A stretch of 64,000 bases of DNA from Nocardia miyunensis NBRC 108239 (GCF_001613065.1 NZ_BDBQ01000036.1:1-64000); one strand, 5' to 3'; shown: positions 1 through 9,907, numbered from the stretch's first letter. Notes: generated by a model not told the origin, from the letters alone. Made by a program: numbers and translations.

Positions 1-9
1 TTCGCCCGG

Positions 10-55
10 GCCGCACCCCGTGTGCGAGCCGCCGAGGCTCGACACGGGGTGCGGC
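10..55 (-). terminator. Strong hairpin terminator downstream of the 58-aa gene
   Basis: A 14-bp perfect stem (10-23 with 42-55) is extended by a 6-bp inner stem (25-30 with 36-41), interrupted by one bulged base and closed by a 5-nt loop. There is no clear T-tract, as is common in high-GC actinomycetes. It lies 6 bases beyond the stop codon of the minus-strand gene at 62-238, so it probably ends that transcript; it could also serve a plus-strand gene left of the window. Confidence 0.75.
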
Positions 56-61
56 GCTCGG

Positions 62-238
62 TCAGCCGCGGCGGTAGTTGTTGTGCTTACGGGCGGGCGG
101 GATGTTCTGCGACCCGTGTGCACCGAGTTTTACGCCCGGGACCTGCTGTTGATCGGTGCGTTTGCCACGACGTTCGCGACGGGACAGGGCTTTCGGGTTG
201 TCGGGATTCGGTTCGGGGAGCGGGGATTGCGCGGGCAT
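62..238 (-). CDS. Small basic conserved-type protein, 58 aa
   Basis: A short open frame starts at ATG 238 and reads MPAQSPLPEPNPDNPKALSR at the N-terminus, followed by a very basic stretch (RRERRGKR) and a basic, Asn-rich C-terminus (KHNNYRRG). A strong AGGAGG ribosome site lies 5 bases before the ATG and a strong hairpin follows the stop, so it looks like a genuine gene. The product has no signal peptide, membrane segment or catalytic motif. The PNPDNPKALSRRERR-type core resembles a small uncharacterised actinobacterial protein, but I cannot name a family. Its charge would suit nucleic acid or ribosome binding; that is inference. Confidence 0.7.
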   Translation of the reverse strand: MPAQSPLPEPNPDNPKALSRRERRGKRTDQQQVPGVKLGAHGSQNIPPARKHNNYRRG

Positions 239-421
239 GGCGCCTCCTGGGGATCATGGTCGACTCATCGCACGGCGGATTGCCGACCTGGATGAATGTC
301 GGACTGCGAGAGAAGCGGCGCCCCGGCCGGAACGGCGGGCGCGAGCGGACAGCGCTCAGGAGAACAGGATGATCCACATGCCGACGACGGTAACAACCAA
401 CCGCCGCATCGCGCATCCGAT

Positions 422-1180
422 TTATTTCGGGCCGGAGATGCCCTGCAGACGCTGGATCTGGGTGGCGGTGATCGAGCGCAGCGCCGCCGGGTCGACGGGT
501 TTCTGACCGGCGCGCGCGATCTGGACGACGGTGCTGCCGACCAGGGCGACCGTCGCCGCGGAATACAGCGTCAGGCCCTGGCTGGTGGTGTGCACCTGGA
601 AGGAGACCGAGGCGTCCCCGGCGCGGGGCTCGTCCAGTCCGCCGACCTGATAACCGACCGCGGTGCCGTCGGCGTCGGTGCCCGAATAGGACCCGCATCG
701 GTGCAGCAGGTCCTGCACCGATGCGAACGCCTTCGCCGCGCCACTGCCTGGATAACTGGCCGCATCTATGTCGATGCTGTCGAAGTCGGCGGACGAATAG
801 TGCACTGCCCCATGGGCACTCGCGCCGGGCACCTGATCGCTCACCGCGTCGAGCACCTTCGCGCAGGCGGCCGGGTCGGTGTGCGATCGGTTCGGTGGAG
901 TCGGGCTGTCACCGCCCGGGCCGCTACCGCCCGAGCCGTCGTCGAGCGCTTGGTAATCGGGCGGAATATCGGTGCCGGACAACAGCTTCGCCTGCAATGC
1001 CGCCGAATCGGTGAGCGGTGCCGCGGTCACCGTCGAGGGCGCGGCCACCGAGCTCACCGCCGGTAGCGAGGAGCCGCCGTGATGCGAACCGCACCCGGCC
1101 GCGAACACCGCCACGGCCGCGATCAGGGCGCGACCGGTCCACTTCCGATGAGCCTCGGGCACGGCGTCGATTCCGCTCAC
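422..1180 (-). CDS. Secreted lipoprotein with PknH-type sensor domain
   Basis: The product is about 252 aa with a positively charged N-terminus, a short hydrophobic stretch and the lipobox AAGC, so it should be lipidated and anchored outside the membrane. After a Gly/Ser/Pro-rich linker the C-terminal half looks like the extracellular sensor domain of mycobacterial PknH and related lipoproteins. Two cysteines (in AACAKVL and LLHRCGSY) could form its disulfide. The GTG at 1180 is chosen because it overlaps the stop of the upstream lipoprotein gene by 4 nt (GTGA), indicating translational coupling; another GTG in frame lies at 1189. Ligand and partner are unknown. The family call rests on pattern recognition. 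Confidence 0.7.
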   Translation of the reverse strand: MSGIDAVPEAHRKWTGRALIAAVAVFAAGCGSHHGGSSLPAVSSVAAPSTVTAAPLTDSAALQAKLLSGTDIPPDYQALDDGSGGSGPGGDSPTPPNRSHTDPAACAKVLDAVSDQVPGASAHGAVHYSSADFDSIDIDAASYPGSGAAKAFASVQDLLHRCGSYSGTDADGTAVGYQVGGLDEPRAGDASVSFQVHTTSQGLTLYSAATVALVGSTVVQIARAGQKPVDPAALRSITATQIQRLQGISGPK

Positions 1181-2127
1181 CGGCCCCACTGCACCTGGGT
1201 GCTGATGTTCTGATGCAGCAGGATCTCGCTGTGCGGATCGCGGTAGGACTGGCGGCCCGCGACCGTGACCGATCCCGAAACCGGCAGTGGCAGACCGAGA
1301 TCCACGGTGATGGTGCCGGTGCCGTGCATCGCGTAGTCGACGATGTCCAGGCTGCCCGCATTACTCGGCAGCGACCACACCTTGGCCTTGGGGGTCTGGG
1401 TGACGTCCAGTTGGATGGTGAGCAGATCGCCCTCGCGCTTGGTCAGCGTGGCGGTCGTCACCTGATCCAGCGGGACGCCACTGGTCACCTGCTGGTGCAC
1501 GGTCCACACCGCGCCCACGCCGACCGGATCGACGGGGAATGCGATCGACTGGTAGACGGCCTGGTAGAAAGCCTGCTCCAGGGCAGCGGCGGCGGCATCG
1601 GGAGTGTCCGGCTTGGGCGTCATCCGCAGGGAGGTGATCGCGCCCACATCGCTCATCTCGAAGCCCGCGTGCGATCCGTCCGCGGACTGCAGTTGTTCGG
1701 CCAGGCGCGGATCGGACGACGTCGCGCTGCCGAGCGTCAGGTCGACTCCGTCGCGGCCGGTCTGCGCGGTGAGCGGGATGGTGACCGTCGGCTGTGAGAA
1801 ATCGTGCGGAGCCTGATCGTTCATCTGCTGTTCGATGTGGTGGACGGTGTGCAGGGTGACCTGCTGGGCGTTGCCGACGGCGAACGAGCGCCGCAGCAGC
1901 GAATACGGCTGCGCACCCGGCTCGACCACCGTGGTCTCCACCGCCGCGATCGGCATGGTGACCTCCTTGTCGAGGCTTGGCGGCTCGATCTCGGCCTCGC
2001 TGCGGGTCTCGGTGACGTCGCTGCAGCCGACGCCCATGGCCGACAACGCGACCGCGAGCACCATGAGTAACACACCCGGACGCGCGGACCGCACGGCCGT
2101 GCGAGAGTGAGAAGACAACACCGTCAC
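1177..2127 (-). CDS. Secreted lipoprotein of unknown function, 316 aa
   Basis: Translation from GTG 2127 gives a basic N-terminus, a hydrophobic segment and a lipobox-like VGC followed by SDVTE, so the product is probably a lipoprotein. The mature part has no Cys pairs or catalytic motif; it is rich in Thr/Val/Gln with repeated beta-strand-like segments, somewhat like the DUF6263 lipoproteins (weak resemblance only). A TAACCT hexamer ends 7 nt before the GTG, so the mRNA may be nearly leaderless. The gene overlaps the following lipoprotein gene by 4 nt, so the two exported products are probably made together and may interact. Confidence 0.65.
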   Translation of the reverse strand: MTVLSSHSRTAVRSARPGVLLMVLAVALSAMGVGCSDVTETRSEAEIEPPSLDKEVTMPIAAVETTVVEPGAQPYSLLRRSFAVGNAQQVTLHTVHHIEQQMNDQAPHDFSQPTVTIPLTAQTGRDGVDLTLGSATSSDPRLAEQLQSADGSHAGFEMSDVGAITSLRMTPKPDTPDAAAAALEQAFYQAVYQSIAFPVDPVGVGAVWTVHQQVTSGVPLDQVTTATLTKREGDLLTIQLDVTQTPKAKVWSLPSNAGSLDIVDYAMHGTGTITVDLGLPLPVSGSVTVAGRQSYRDPHSEILLHQNISTQVQWGR

Positions 2128-2226
2128 GCCTGACAGGTTACGACCGGTACCTGAAAATCTGCTTTGACGCCGCCGTCGCGGTCCGGGCTGCCCTGCCGAG
2201 CGACAGGGGCACAATCGCCATAGGGA

Positions 2227-2919
2227 ATGATGGGGGCCGTGAGTATCGACCGGCCGCGCGAGCAGCACACCGACGAGCACGAGGAGCCACCCCGGGACAC
2301 CGCCGTCGAAGGCGACACGCCGGTGACCGCGGAGGGTGCGGAATCGACCGATGTGACCGAGCCCGCAGGGGAGCCCGACTCCGCCGCGGACGGGGATCCC
2401 GCCGTGCTGTCGAAGCGCACGCTTCCGGTGCTGCTGGCGATCGCGGCCGTGGCCTTCCTGCTGGATCTGGGGACAAAAGCCCTGGTCGTCGCGAAAATGA
2501 CGCCGGGCGAGCCGATTTCGATCATCGGCGATGTGGTCCGGCTGACCCTGGTGCGCAATCCGGGAGCCGCGTTCTCGATGGCCACCGGTATGACCTGGTT
2601 GCTGACGCTGATCGCCGCGGCCGTCGTGGTCGGGGTGGTGCGGATCGGGCGCTCGCTGCGGTCGGTGAGCTGGGCGATCGGGCTGGGGCTGGTGCTCGGT
2701 GGCGCGGTCGGCAATCTGATCGATCGGTTGTTCCGAGCACCCGGACCGTTGCAGGGACATGTCGTCGACTTCATCTCGGTGACGCGCTGGTGGCCGGTGT
2801 TCAACGTGGCCGACTCCTCGATCGTGTGCGGGGCGATTTTGCTGGTCGCGCTGACCGTGTTCGGCTTCGAACCGGACGGCACCCGCTCGCGCCGCGCGCA
2901 GGACGGTGATCGGGCTTGA
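2227..2919 (+). CDS. lspA: Lipoprotein signal peptidase (signal peptidase II)
   Basis: LspA cleaves signal peptides from prolipoproteins after diacylglyceryl modification, in the inner membrane. The protein has an acidic, hydrophilic N-terminal extension of about 60 aa and then four membrane segments. Family motifs are present: [15 protein letters not shown] with catalytic Asp near residue 165, and FNVADS with the second catalytic Asp near 195. The length (230 aa) is above the enterobacterial norm because of the N-terminal tail, as in other actinomycetes. A GTG at 2239 is an alternative start. The stop overlaps a TTG start of rluD (TTGA), so the pair forms an operon, the same order as in mycobacteria. 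Confidence 0.93.
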   Translation: MMGAVSIDRPREQHTDEHEEPPRDTAVEGDTPVTAEGAESTDVTEPAGEPDSAADGDPAVLSKRTLPVLLAIAAVAFLLDLGTKALVVAKMTPGEPISIIGDVVRLTLVRNPGAAFSMATGMTWLLTLIAAAVVVGVVRIGRSLRSVSWAIGLGLVLGGAVGNLIDRLFRAPGPLQGHVVDFISVTRWWPVFNVADSSIVCGAILLVALTVFGFEPDGTRSRRAQDGDRA

Positions 2920-3842
2920 GGGAAACACGTGCCATGCCGGTGCCCGACGGCCTGGACGGGTTGCGCGTCGACGCCGGACTGTCCCGGCTGCTCGGTCTGT
3001 CCCGTACGGCCGTGGCCGCGCTCGCCGAGGAGGGCGCGGTGCAGATCGACGGCTCGCCCGCTGGTAAATCCGATCGGCTGGCCGGCGGGGCCTGGCTCGA
3101 GGTGGAGTTCCCCGAGCCCAAACGAGAGTTGCAGGTCGAGGCCACGCCGGTGGAGGGGATGAAGATCCTCTACGCCGACGACGATCTCGTCGCGGTCGAC
3201 AAGCCGGTCGGGGTCGCCGCGCACACCGGGGTCGGCTGGTCCGGGCCGACGGTGGTCGGCGGGCTGGCCGCGATGGGGTACCGGATCTCCACCTCCGGCG
3301 CGCACGAGCGGCAGGGCATCGTGCATCGGCTGGACGTCGGCACGTCCGGGGTGATGGTGGTCGCCCAGTCCGAGCACGCGTACACCGTGCTGAAGCGGGC
3401 GTTCAAACAGCGCACCGTCGACAAGCGCTATCACGCGCTGGTGCAGGGGCATCCGGATCCTTCCAGCGGCACCATCGACGCGCCGATCGGCCGTGCGCGC
3501 GGTAACGACTGGAAGTTCGCGGTCACCGCCGACGGGCGGCCGAGCGTCACCCACTACGACACCGTCGAGGCGTTCCAGGCGGCCAGCCTGCTGGACATCC
3601 ATCTGGAAACCGGTCGCACACACCAGATCCGGGTGCACTTCTCCGCGATCCGGCATCCCTGCTGCGGTGATCTGACCTACGGCGCGGATCCGCGTCTGGC
3701 GCAGCGGCTGGGCCTGGAACGGCAATGGCTGCATGCCCGTTCGCTCGGTTTCGCCCATCCCGCCGACGGACGCTGGGTGGAGATCACCAGTGAGTATCCG
3801 GCCGACCTGGAGCATGCGCTGGACGTCCTGCGTCATGCGTGA
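2916..3842 (+). CDS. rluD: Large-subunit pseudouridine synthase, RluA/RluD family
   Basis: This enzyme converts uridines of 23S rRNA to pseudouridine. An N-terminal S4-like RNA-binding region ([17 protein letters not shown]) precedes the catalytic domain with the signature [14 protein letters not shown], the catalytic Asp being near residue 139. RTHQIRVHF and the C-terminal LHARSLGF motif are intact. The TTG at 2916 overlaps the lspA stop and keeps the short N-terminal extension that I recall in mycobacterial homologues; ATG 2934, preceded by GAGGGA, is the main alternative. It is translationally coupled to lspA and overlaps the next gene by 8 nt. Confidence 0.9.
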   Translation: MRETRAMPVPDGLDGLRVDAGLSRLLGLSRTAVAALAEEGAVQIDGSPAGKSDRLAGGAWLEVEFPEPKRELQVEATPVEGMKILYADDDLVAVDKPVGVAAHTGVGWSGPTVVGGLAAMGYRISTSGAHERQGIVHRLDVGTSGVMVVAQSEHAYTVLKRAFKQRTVDKRYHALVQGHPDPSSGTIDAPIGRARGNDWKFAVTADGRPSVTHYDTVEAFQAASLLDIHLETGRTHQIRVHFSAIRHPCCGDLTYGADPRLAQRLGLERQWLHARSLGFAHPADGRWVEITSEYPADLEHALDVLRHA

Positions 3843-4494
3843 GCGGCTGCGCGTCGCCGGATTCACCTGCGCCGCAGTCGCTCTGGTCGTCCTCGTCCTG
3901 ATCCTGGGCTGGGCGAATCCGCCCCGCACCTCCGTTATCGGAACCGACCGTCTGGGACCGGATTCGGGCGAGGACGTCGCGGATTACCTTGCACGAGCGA
4001 AGGATTCGCTACAGGGGAGCGATACCGGCGAACATTGGGCCCTGGTGGCCTTCACCACCGGTGTCGTCCCGGGCGGTATTCCGAAATCGGTTGCGGGCCT
4101 GCGAGTCGCACAGGTCATCTACCACGTCCCGATCGACCGCGTCTACACCCCTCCCATCACCGTCCCCACCCCGGCCGATGACACGGCCGTCATCGATTCG
4201 GCCCGAGCGGCTGCCGGCGTGCTGACGGCCTCCCAGTCCTTCGACGACCGGACCGCCCGAACAACCGCGGTCATGGCAGCGCGCCTGCACGCGGGCTGCG
4301 CCTGCGCGGCGAACCTGATCATCCGAGGCACCCTCGACCAACTCCGCGAGTTGACCTCTCGCCCCAACATCCGCTCCGTCCAAGCCCTACCCCCCGACGC
4401 CTCCGCCGGAGCGTTCGCGGTCCTGCCCCTACTTCCCGAACAGATCGATACCGCGGCCCCCGGCCCGGACGACGGCCCGGTCCCCGCTCGCTGA
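3835..4494 (+). CDS. Membrane-anchored hypothetical protein, 219 aa
   Basis: The start ATG lies inside the end of rluD (8-nt overlap), so it is probably expressed with lspA-rluD. Residues about 6-24 form one hydrophobic helix, followed by an extracytoplasmic region without repeats. A CAC motif (GCACAAN) near residue 150 is the only cysteine cluster. The C-terminus is Pro/Asp-rich. I recognise no family. Position next to lspA and the single anchor suggest an envelope role, but nothing in the sequence specifies it. Confidence 0.72.
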   Translation: MRERLRVAGFTCAAVALVVLVLILGWANPPRTSVIGTDRLGPDSGEDVADYLARAKDSLQGSDTGEHWALVAFTTGVVPGGIPKSVAGLRVAQVIYHVPIDRVYTPPITVPTPADDTAVIDSARAAAGVLTASQSFDDRTARTTAVMAARLHAGCACAANLIIRGTLDQLRELTSRPNIRSVQALPPDASAGAFAVLPLLPEQIDTAAPGPDDGPVPAR

Positions 4495-4644
4495 TTCCGT
4501 CGGCGGTCGGCCGTGGAAGAGTTCGACCGGCTGCCGTCGGCGAGCCTCGAACGGAGTTGACGTGCAGGGCTGCGGTAGCCGGGCGCCTCCGACGTGGTGA
4601 CGTTCTGACGTGAGCAGGCGCCAAGGGTGAAAGTTGTTGTAGCG

Positions 4645-5226
4645 CTACGAGGTTTTGCGACGTCCGGTGAGCGCGTCGATGTCGATGGTCAACGGGAACG
4701 GCTCGGTCACCGTGACCGAGCCGGTAGCGCGCGGGCCGATCCGGTAGTTGCCCTCAGCGTCGAGGGTGAAGATCGTCAGTCCCGCGGAGTCGCCATCGAT
4801 GATGTCGATCACCCAGTAGTGCGCAATACCGTTGGCGGCGTATTCGCGGGCTTTGATCGCGAAATCGCGAACGGCCGACTCGCCCGAGGTGGCGATCTCG
4901 ACGGCCAGCGCTATCTGGTCGGCGCGGATACGAGCCTGCTCCTCGACCTCGACGGGAGCGACGACGACGTCGGGTACCCGGCGTGGCGAGCGTCCGGTGA
5001 ACTCGGCTTCGAGTTCGGAGAACGGCTCCAATCCCTCGGGCACTTGGGCGTTGAGTTGGACCATCAACCGGAAGATCGCACGGCTGTGCGGCGGTGCGGG
5101 ACGTGCCTTCACGAGGAGGAAACCGTTCTCGATCTCGTACCGATCATCGGTGTCGACAGGCAGGGCGTCGAATTCTTCCACACTGATCGGGCGCTCATGC
5201 GGGGGCGGTGCCGTCTCGACAGTCAT
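4645..5226 (-). CDS. Uma2 family endonuclease-like protein (DUF820)
   Basis: The 193-aa product has the restriction-endonuclease-like core of the Uma2/DUF820 family: ISVEEFDALP near the N-terminus, then RVPDVVV (Asp), LAVEIAT (Glu) and AIKAREYAANGIAHYWVID (Lys), forming the expected D-E-K set. Such proteins are abundant in cyanobacteria and actinomycetes; their cellular role is poorly known. ATG 5226 is chosen over an in-frame ATG 33 nt upstream because GGAGGAAG lies just before it. The gene stands alone, convergent with the lspA unit, which suggests accessory origin. Confidence 0.82.
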   Translation of the reverse strand: MTVETAPPPHERPISVEEFDALPVDTDDRYEIENGFLLVKARPAPPHSRAIFRLMVQLNAQVPEGLEPFSELEAEFTGRSPRRVPDVVVAPVEVEEQARIRADQIALAVEIATSGESAVRDFAIKAREYAANGIAHYWVIDIIDGDSAGLTIFTLDAEGNYRIGPRATGSVTVTEPFPLTIDIDALTGRRKTS

Positions 5227-5379
5227 CGTCCGCTTCCTCCGAGTCGCCGCGCGGCGCACGACAGATCGCAGCCGACCTGTCGTGCGCGTGTGTCTACATC
5301 ATCGCATTTCTGTCGGTGCGGCATCTGGCAACTGTTCAGCTTCCGGAGGTAGGCCCGGTGGGCGCTTTAGGGTGGGGGT

Positions 5380-7806
5380 ATGGCGAGTGTCGAGCGGGCG
5401 GTTCGGGCTGGCGGGTTGAGCAGGGCTGAGGTGGATCAGCGGGTTCGGGTCGGGCAGACGAACGATGTGCCTGATCGGACCGGTCGGTCGGTTGCCGATA
5501 TTGTGCGGGCGAATGTGTTCACGCGGATCAATGCGATTCTGTGTGTGCTGTTCGTGCTGGTGCTGGTTACCGGCTCGCTCATCGACGGGATGTTCGGGCT
5601 GTTGATCGTGGCCAACAGTGTGGTGGGCATCGTGCAGGAGCTGCGGGCCAAGCGGACGCTGGACGAACTGGCGATCGTGGGGCAGGCACAGCCGGTCGTG
5701 CGGCGCGACGGGGTGGCGCGGGCGATCGCGCCGGGGGAGGTGGTGTTGGACGATCTGATCGAATTGGGGCCGGGCGATCAGATCGTCGTGGACGGTGCGG
5801 TGCAGGAGGGCGAGCATCTCGAGATCGACGAGTCGCTGCTGACCGGCGAGGCCGACGCGATCGGCAAGGGAGTGGGCGATCAGGTGCTGTCGGGCAGTTT
5901 CGTGGTGTCCGGATCGGGTGCGTACCGGGCGACCAAGGTCGGCCGTGATGCCTACGCCGCGCAGCTGGCGGCCGAGGCCAGCAAGTTCACGCTGGTGAAC
6001 TCCGAACTGCGCAACGGCATCAATACCATCCTGAAAGTCATCACGTACCTGTTGATTCCGGCGGGGCTGGTGACGATCTACAACCAGCTGTTCGCCAGTC
6101 ACGGCGAGTCCTGGCGCGCGGCGCTCAACGGCATGGTCGCCGCGCTGGTGCCGATGGTGCCCGAGGGCCTGGTGCTGATGACATCGATCGCGTTCGCGGT
6201 CGGGGTGGTGCGGCTCGGGCAGCGCAAATGCCTGGTGCAGGAGTTGCCCGCGATCGAGGGGCTGGCCCGAGTGGACGTGGTGTGCGCCGACAAGACCGGA
6301 ACCCTCACCGAGAACGGCATGCGGCTGGCCGAGCTTCGCGCGTTGAGCGATAGCCCGGCCCAAAGTCTGCGCGCGGCACTCGCGGCCATGGCCGCGGACG
6401 ACTCGCGGCCCAATGCCAGCGTGGCGGCCATCGCCGAGGGCTGTCCGGATGCTCCCGGCTGGCGGCAGAGCGCGGTAGCGCCGTTCTCCTCGGCCAAGAA
6501 GTGGAGCGGCAGTTCCTATGGCGAGCACGGCAACTGGCTGCTCGGCGCGCCGGACGTCCTGCTGGACTCCGACTCCGAGGCCGCGACCACCGCGCAGGAG
6601 ATGGGGGCGACGGGCCTGCGGGTGCTGCTGCTGGCCGAGAGCGATCGCCCGGTCGACGCGCCCGACGCGCCGGGCACGGTCACCCCGCGAGCGCTCGTGG
6701 TACTCGAGCAGAAGGTCCGCCCGGACGCTCGTGAGACGCTGGAATACTTTGCCGGTCAAAATGTTTCGATCAAGGTAATCTCCGGCGACAACGCCGTCTC
6801 GGTGGGCGCGGTGGCCGCCTCGCTGGGTCTGCCCGGCGGGCAGGATCCGGTCGACGCGCGCGAATTGCCCACTCGCCGCGACGATGTGGCCGACGTGGTC
6901 GAGCGGCGGACCACCTTCGGCCGGGTGCGGCCGGATCAGAAGCGGGCCATGGTCTCGGCCCTGCAGTCGCGCGGTCACACCGTCGCGATGACGGGCGACG
7001 GCGTCAACGACGTCCTCGCACTCAAGGACGCCGACATCGGCGTCGCGATGGGAGCGGGCAGTCCCGCCACCCGCGCCGTGGCGCAGATCGTGTTGCTGGA
7101 CAACAAATTCGCCACGCTGCCCTACGTGGTGGCCGAGGGACGCCGGGTGATCGGCAATATCGAGCGGGTCTCGAATCTGTTCCTCACCAAGACGGTGTAT
7201 TCGGTGCTGCTCGCCTTCCTGGTCGGCGTGGCCGGAATCGGCTCGCAGATATTCCATTACGACCCGATGCCGTACCCGTTCCTGCCGCGGCATGTCACCA
7301 TCGCGGCGTGGTTCACCATCGGCATTCCCGCGTTCATCCTGTCGTTGGCGCCCAACAACGAAAGGGCGCGAACGGGTTTCGTGCCACGGGTGCTGCGCCT
7401 GGCGGTGCCGTCCGGGGTGGTGATCGGCGTGATGACGTTCATCGCCTACCTGATCGCGTATCAGGGGGCCGAGCAGACCGAGACCGAGAAGGTGCACGCG
7501 AGCACGACCGCGCTGATCACCCTGCTGATCATCGCGGTGTGGGTGCTGGCGGTCGTGGCCCGGCCGTGGGCGTTGTGGAAGATCGTGCTGATCGCCGGAT
7601 CCGTTGCGGGCTATCTGATTCTGTTCACGGTGCCGTTCACCCGGCACTTCTTCAAGCTCGATCCGTCCGATACCGCATTGACCGGTGCGGCGGTGGTGTG
7701 CGGGTTGATCGGCATCGTGCTGGTCGAATTCGCCTGGTGGTTCAGCTCCGCTCCGACCGGGGTGGCCGGGCGGCTGCTGACCGACCACGCCGACGGGAAG
7801 GGTTGA
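5380..7806 (+). CDS. ctpE: P-type cation-transporting ATPase, CtpE-like
   Basis: A full-length P-type ATPase of 808 aa. The actuator loop LTGEAD, the phosphorylation motif DKTGTLT (Asp near residue 304), the nucleotide-binding region and the hinge [15 protein letters not shown] (near 539) are intact, with hydrophobic segments at both ends. [18 protein letters not shown] and [20 protein letters not shown] match, from memory, M. tuberculosis CtpE, reported to be a calcium-uptake ATPase; metal specificity here is inferred. TAGGGT ends exactly 6 nt before the ATG, so the transcript is probably leaderless. The gene is monocistronic. Confidence 0.9.
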   Translation: MASVERAVRAGGLSRAEVDQRVRVGQTNDVPDRTGRSVADIVRANVFTRINAILCVLFVLVLVTGSLIDGMFGLLIVANSVVGIVQELRAKRTLDELAIVGQAQPVVRRDGVARAIAPGEVVLDDLIELGPGDQIVVDGAVQEGEHLEIDESLLTGEADAIGKGVGDQVLSGSFVVSGSGAYRATKVGRDAYAAQLAAEASKFTLVNSELRNGINTILKVITYLLIPAGLVTIYNQLFASHGESWRAALNGMVAALVPMVPEGLVLMTSIAFAVGVVRLGQRKCLVQELPAIEGLARVDVVCADKTGTLTENGMRLAELRALSDSPAQSLRAALAAMAADDSRPNASVAAIAEGCPDAPGWRQSAVAPFSSAKKWSGSSYGEHGNWLLGAPDVLLDSDSEAATTAQEMGATGLRVLLLAESDRPVDAPDAPGTVTPRALVVLEQKVRPDARETLEYFAGQNVSIKVISGDNAVSVGAVAASLGLPGGQDPVDARELPTRRDDVADVVERRTTFGRVRPDQKRAMVSALQSRGHTVAMTGDGVNDVLALKDADIGVAMGAGSPATRAVAQIVLLDNKFATLPYVVAEGRRVIGNIERVSNLFLTKTVYSVLLAFLVGVAGIGSQIFHYDPMPYPFLPRHVTIAAWFTIGIPAFILSLAPNNERARTGFVPRVLRLAVPSGVVIGVMTFIAYLIAYQGAEQTETEKVHASTTALITLLIIAVWVLAVVARPWALWKIVLIAGSVAGYLILFTVPFTRHFFKLDPSDTALTGAAVVCGLIGIVLVEFAWWFSSAPTGVAGRLLTDHADGKG

Positions 7807-7935
7807 GCCGGTGCGGCTTTGGGCCTCCGGTTCGCGTTCCGATCGTCAGGGGCCCGGCCGGAATCGATCGTGCGTCGCGGCGCGCCGTGGATCGAATTGT
7901 GCGCGCGGCGATTCGACGCGGGTACCTTCGGCTGT

Positions 7936-8754
7936 ATGGAGGTGCTGCTGCATCAGATCGACGCGTTCGCCGACGCACCGTTCACGGGGAATCCCGCGGC
8001 GGTGATGCCGTTGCTCGCCTGGCTGCCCGACGAGCTGCTGCAACAGCTCGCCGAGGAGAACAATCTCGCCGAAACCGCCTTCTACACTTCGGCTCTGCCG
8101 CCCGAGGCCGCCGATCCGCCGGGCGACGGACCCGCCTACCACCTGCGCTGGTTCACCCCCAGCGCGGAGGTGGCCATGTGCGGTCACGCGACGCTGGCCA
8201 CCGCGGCGCATCTGCTCGAGGACATCCATCCGGGCGCGGACCGGGTGCAGTTCTTCACCCGCAGCGGCTGGCTCGCGGTGGATCGCACCGACGACGACGA
8301 ACTGATCCTGGACCTGCCCGCGGTCGAATCCCTGGACGTGATACCGAATCCCGCGCTGGTGGCCGCGCTGGACGTGCGCCCCGTGCGCGCGCTCAGCGGT
8401 CAGGACGAGGTGCTCGTCGTGGCCACCGAACGCGAGGTGCGCGAGGCGCGGCCGGATCTGGGTGCGTTCCCGAAACTGGCACGCGCGGTGATCCTCACCG
8501 CCCGCGGTGATTCGGCCGACTTCGTCTCGCGGGTGTTCGCCCCCGCCGTCGGCATACCCGAGGATCCGGTCACCGGCTCCGCGCACGCCCAGCTCACCCC
8601 GCTGTGGGCCGCCGAACTCGGACGCACGACGTTGACCGCGCGGCAGCTGTCGCGCCGCGGTGGCGCCCTGCGCTGCGTGCTCGACGGCGATCGCGTCCTG
8701 CTGGCCGGACGATGCCGCAGGTATCTGGACGGCGTCGTGCAGCTGCCGGGGTGA
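7936..8754 (+). CDS. PhzF family isomerase/epimerase-like protein
   Basis: The 272-aa product shows the two-lobed PhzF fold signatures: QIDAFADAPFTGNPAAV at the N-terminus, NNLAETAFY with the catalytic Glu at 46, LRWFTPSAEVAMCGHATLA, and GIPEDPVTGSAH in the second lobe. PhzF enzymes isomerise dihydro-3-hydroxyanthranilate, but most homologues act on unknown substrates, and no phenazine genes are near. The frame stays open 117 nt upstream, but homology begins at ATG 7936, and TACCTT ends 7 nt before it, suggesting a nearly leaderless mRNA. It converges on the fabH-like gene with an 11-nt gap. Confidence 0.88.
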   Translation: MEVLLHQIDAFADAPFTGNPAAVMPLLAWLPDELLQQLAEENNLAETAFYTSALPPEAADPPGDGPAYHLRWFTPSAEVAMCGHATLATAAHLLEDIHPGADRVQFFTRSGWLAVDRTDDDELILDLPAVESLDVIPNPALVAALDVRPVRALSGQDEVLVVATEREVREARPDLGAFPKLARAVILTARGDSADFVSRVFAPAVGIPEDPVTGSAHAQLTPLWAAELGRTTLTARQLSRRGGALRCVLDGDRVLLAGRCRRYLDGVVQLPG

Positions 8755-8765
8755 GCTGTGGGGGC

Positions 8766-9812
8766 TCAGTCCTGCGGGGCGATCGCGGGGAGCCGCACGA
8801 CCTGTCCGGCGTACGCCAGGCCCGCGCCGAAGCCCAGCAGCAGCGCGGTGCCGCCGGGTTTCGCCTCGCCCGATCGCAACAGCTGTTCCATCGCCATCGG
8901 GATGGACGCGGCGCTGGTGTTCCCGGAGTCTTCGATATCCCGGGCGACCGCGACGGTCTCGGGTATGCCGAGCGCCCTGACCAGTGCGTCGGTGATGCGG
9001 CTGTTGGCCTGGTGCGGGACGAAGGCGTCCAGATCCTCGACGGTGACTCCGGCATTGTTCAGCGCGTCGCGGCACGCCTTGTCCAGGAAGGTGACCGCCC
9101 ACCGGAACACCGCGGTGCCGTTCATCCGGATATAGGGCCGCTGCGAGGTGCCGCCGCTGGCCTCCGCGGCCGCGACCTCGGCGAAGTACTCCTGAAAGTC
9201 CTTGTCCTGCTTGATCGCCGCGGTCTGGCTGCCGTCCGAGCCCCACGCCACCGGGCCGATACCCTCGGTGTCGGCCGGACCGACCACGACCGCGCCCGCA
9301 CCGTCGGCGAAGATGAACGCGCAGGTGCGGTCGGTGGGGTCGAGCAGGTCCGACAGGCGCTCGACGCCGATCACCAGGACATGCCTGGCCTGGCCCGCGC
9401 GCACCAGATTCGCCGCGTTGGCCAGGGCGTAACAGAATCCCGCGCAACCGGCGGAGATGTCGAAGGCGGCGGCGTTGTGTATGCCGAGTTCGGTGGCGAC
9501 CACCGCGCCCGCCGAGGGGCCGAGCACCATCTGGGAGGAGGTCGCGAGGACGACCGCGTCGACCTGGTCGGCGGTCAGATTCGCGGCGGCCAGCGCCCGG
9601 CGGGCGGCGGTGGCGCTCATGGCGACGATGGTCTCGTCGGGCTCTGCCCAGTGGCGCGCGGCGATCCCCGATCGGGTTCGGATCCATTCGTCGGAGGAGT
9701 CGATCTGCTCGACGATTTCGGCGTTGGGAACGGTCCGGCGCGGTCGGTACACGCCGATGCCCAGGGCTGCGGCATGAGCGTTCGGTGCGGCGGTGGCGAT
9801 GAGCGCGGGCAT
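8766..9812 (-). CDS. fabH: 3-oxoacyl-ACP synthase III family (FabH-like)
   Basis: A thiolase-fold condensing enzyme of 348 aa with an intact Cys-His-Asn triad: Cys123 in AGCAGF, His in VPHQANSRI and Asn in DSGNTSAAS. FabH joins acyl-CoA to malonyl-ACP to start fatty-acid synthesis; close relatives begin polyketide or special lipid chains, so the physiological substrate is uncertain. It stands alone, not in a fatty-acid cluster, and is divergent from a TetR gene with two operator palindromes between them, suggesting ligand-induced rather than housekeeping expression. Confidence 0.88.
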   Translation of the reverse strand: MPALIATAAPNAHAAALGIGVYRPRRTVPNAEIVEQIDSSDEWIRTRSGIAARHWAEPDETIVAMSATAARRALAAANLTADQVDAVVLATSSQMVLGPSAGAVVATELGIHNAAAFDISAGCAGFCYALANAANLVRAGQARHVLVIGVERLSDLLDPTDRTCAFIFADGAGAVVVGPADTEGIGPVAWGSDGSQTAAIKQDKDFQEYFAEVAAAEASGGTSQRPYIRMNGTAVFRWAVTFLDKACRDALNNAGVTVEDLDAFVPHQANSRITDALVRALGIPETVAVARDIEDSGNTSAASIPMAMEQLLRSGEAKPGGTALLLGFGAGLAYAGQVVRLPAIAPQD

Positions 9813-9833
9813 GCGGGATCCTCACTGTCGGTG

Positions 9834-9849
9834 TGAACCAATCGGTCCA
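9834..9849. promoter_or_regulatory. Imperfect TetR operator, fabH-proximal
   Basis: The 16-bp sequence TGAACCAATCGGTCCA is a 2-mismatch version of the perfect palindrome 35 bp away. It lies 22 nt upstream of the fabH-like start, in its probable leader or promoter. Two copies of one motif in a divergent promoter suggest binding by the adjacent TetR protein. Assignment to that protein is inference. Confidence 0.65.
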
Positions 9850-9868
9850 TACAGGAAAAGGTCTAACA

Positions 9869-9884
9869 TGAACCGATCGGTTCA
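9869..9884. promoter_or_regulatory. Perfect TetR operator overlapping tetR promoter
   Basis: TGAACCGATCGGTTCA is a perfect 16-bp palindrome. A TAACAT hexamer at 9864-9869 abuts it, so bound repressor would cover the transcription start of the tetR gene (autoregulation). The distance to the imperfect copy, 35 bp, is between three and four helical turns. Confidence 0.75.
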
Positions 9885-9907
9885 GGCAAGGGTAGGAGGG
9901 AGATCCC

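Noticed and set aside
5299..7788. Long open frame antisense to ctpE
   Set aside because: It mirrors the P-type ATPase on the other strand, is Arg/His/Gln-rich and has no motif; such frames are usual opposite high-GC genes.
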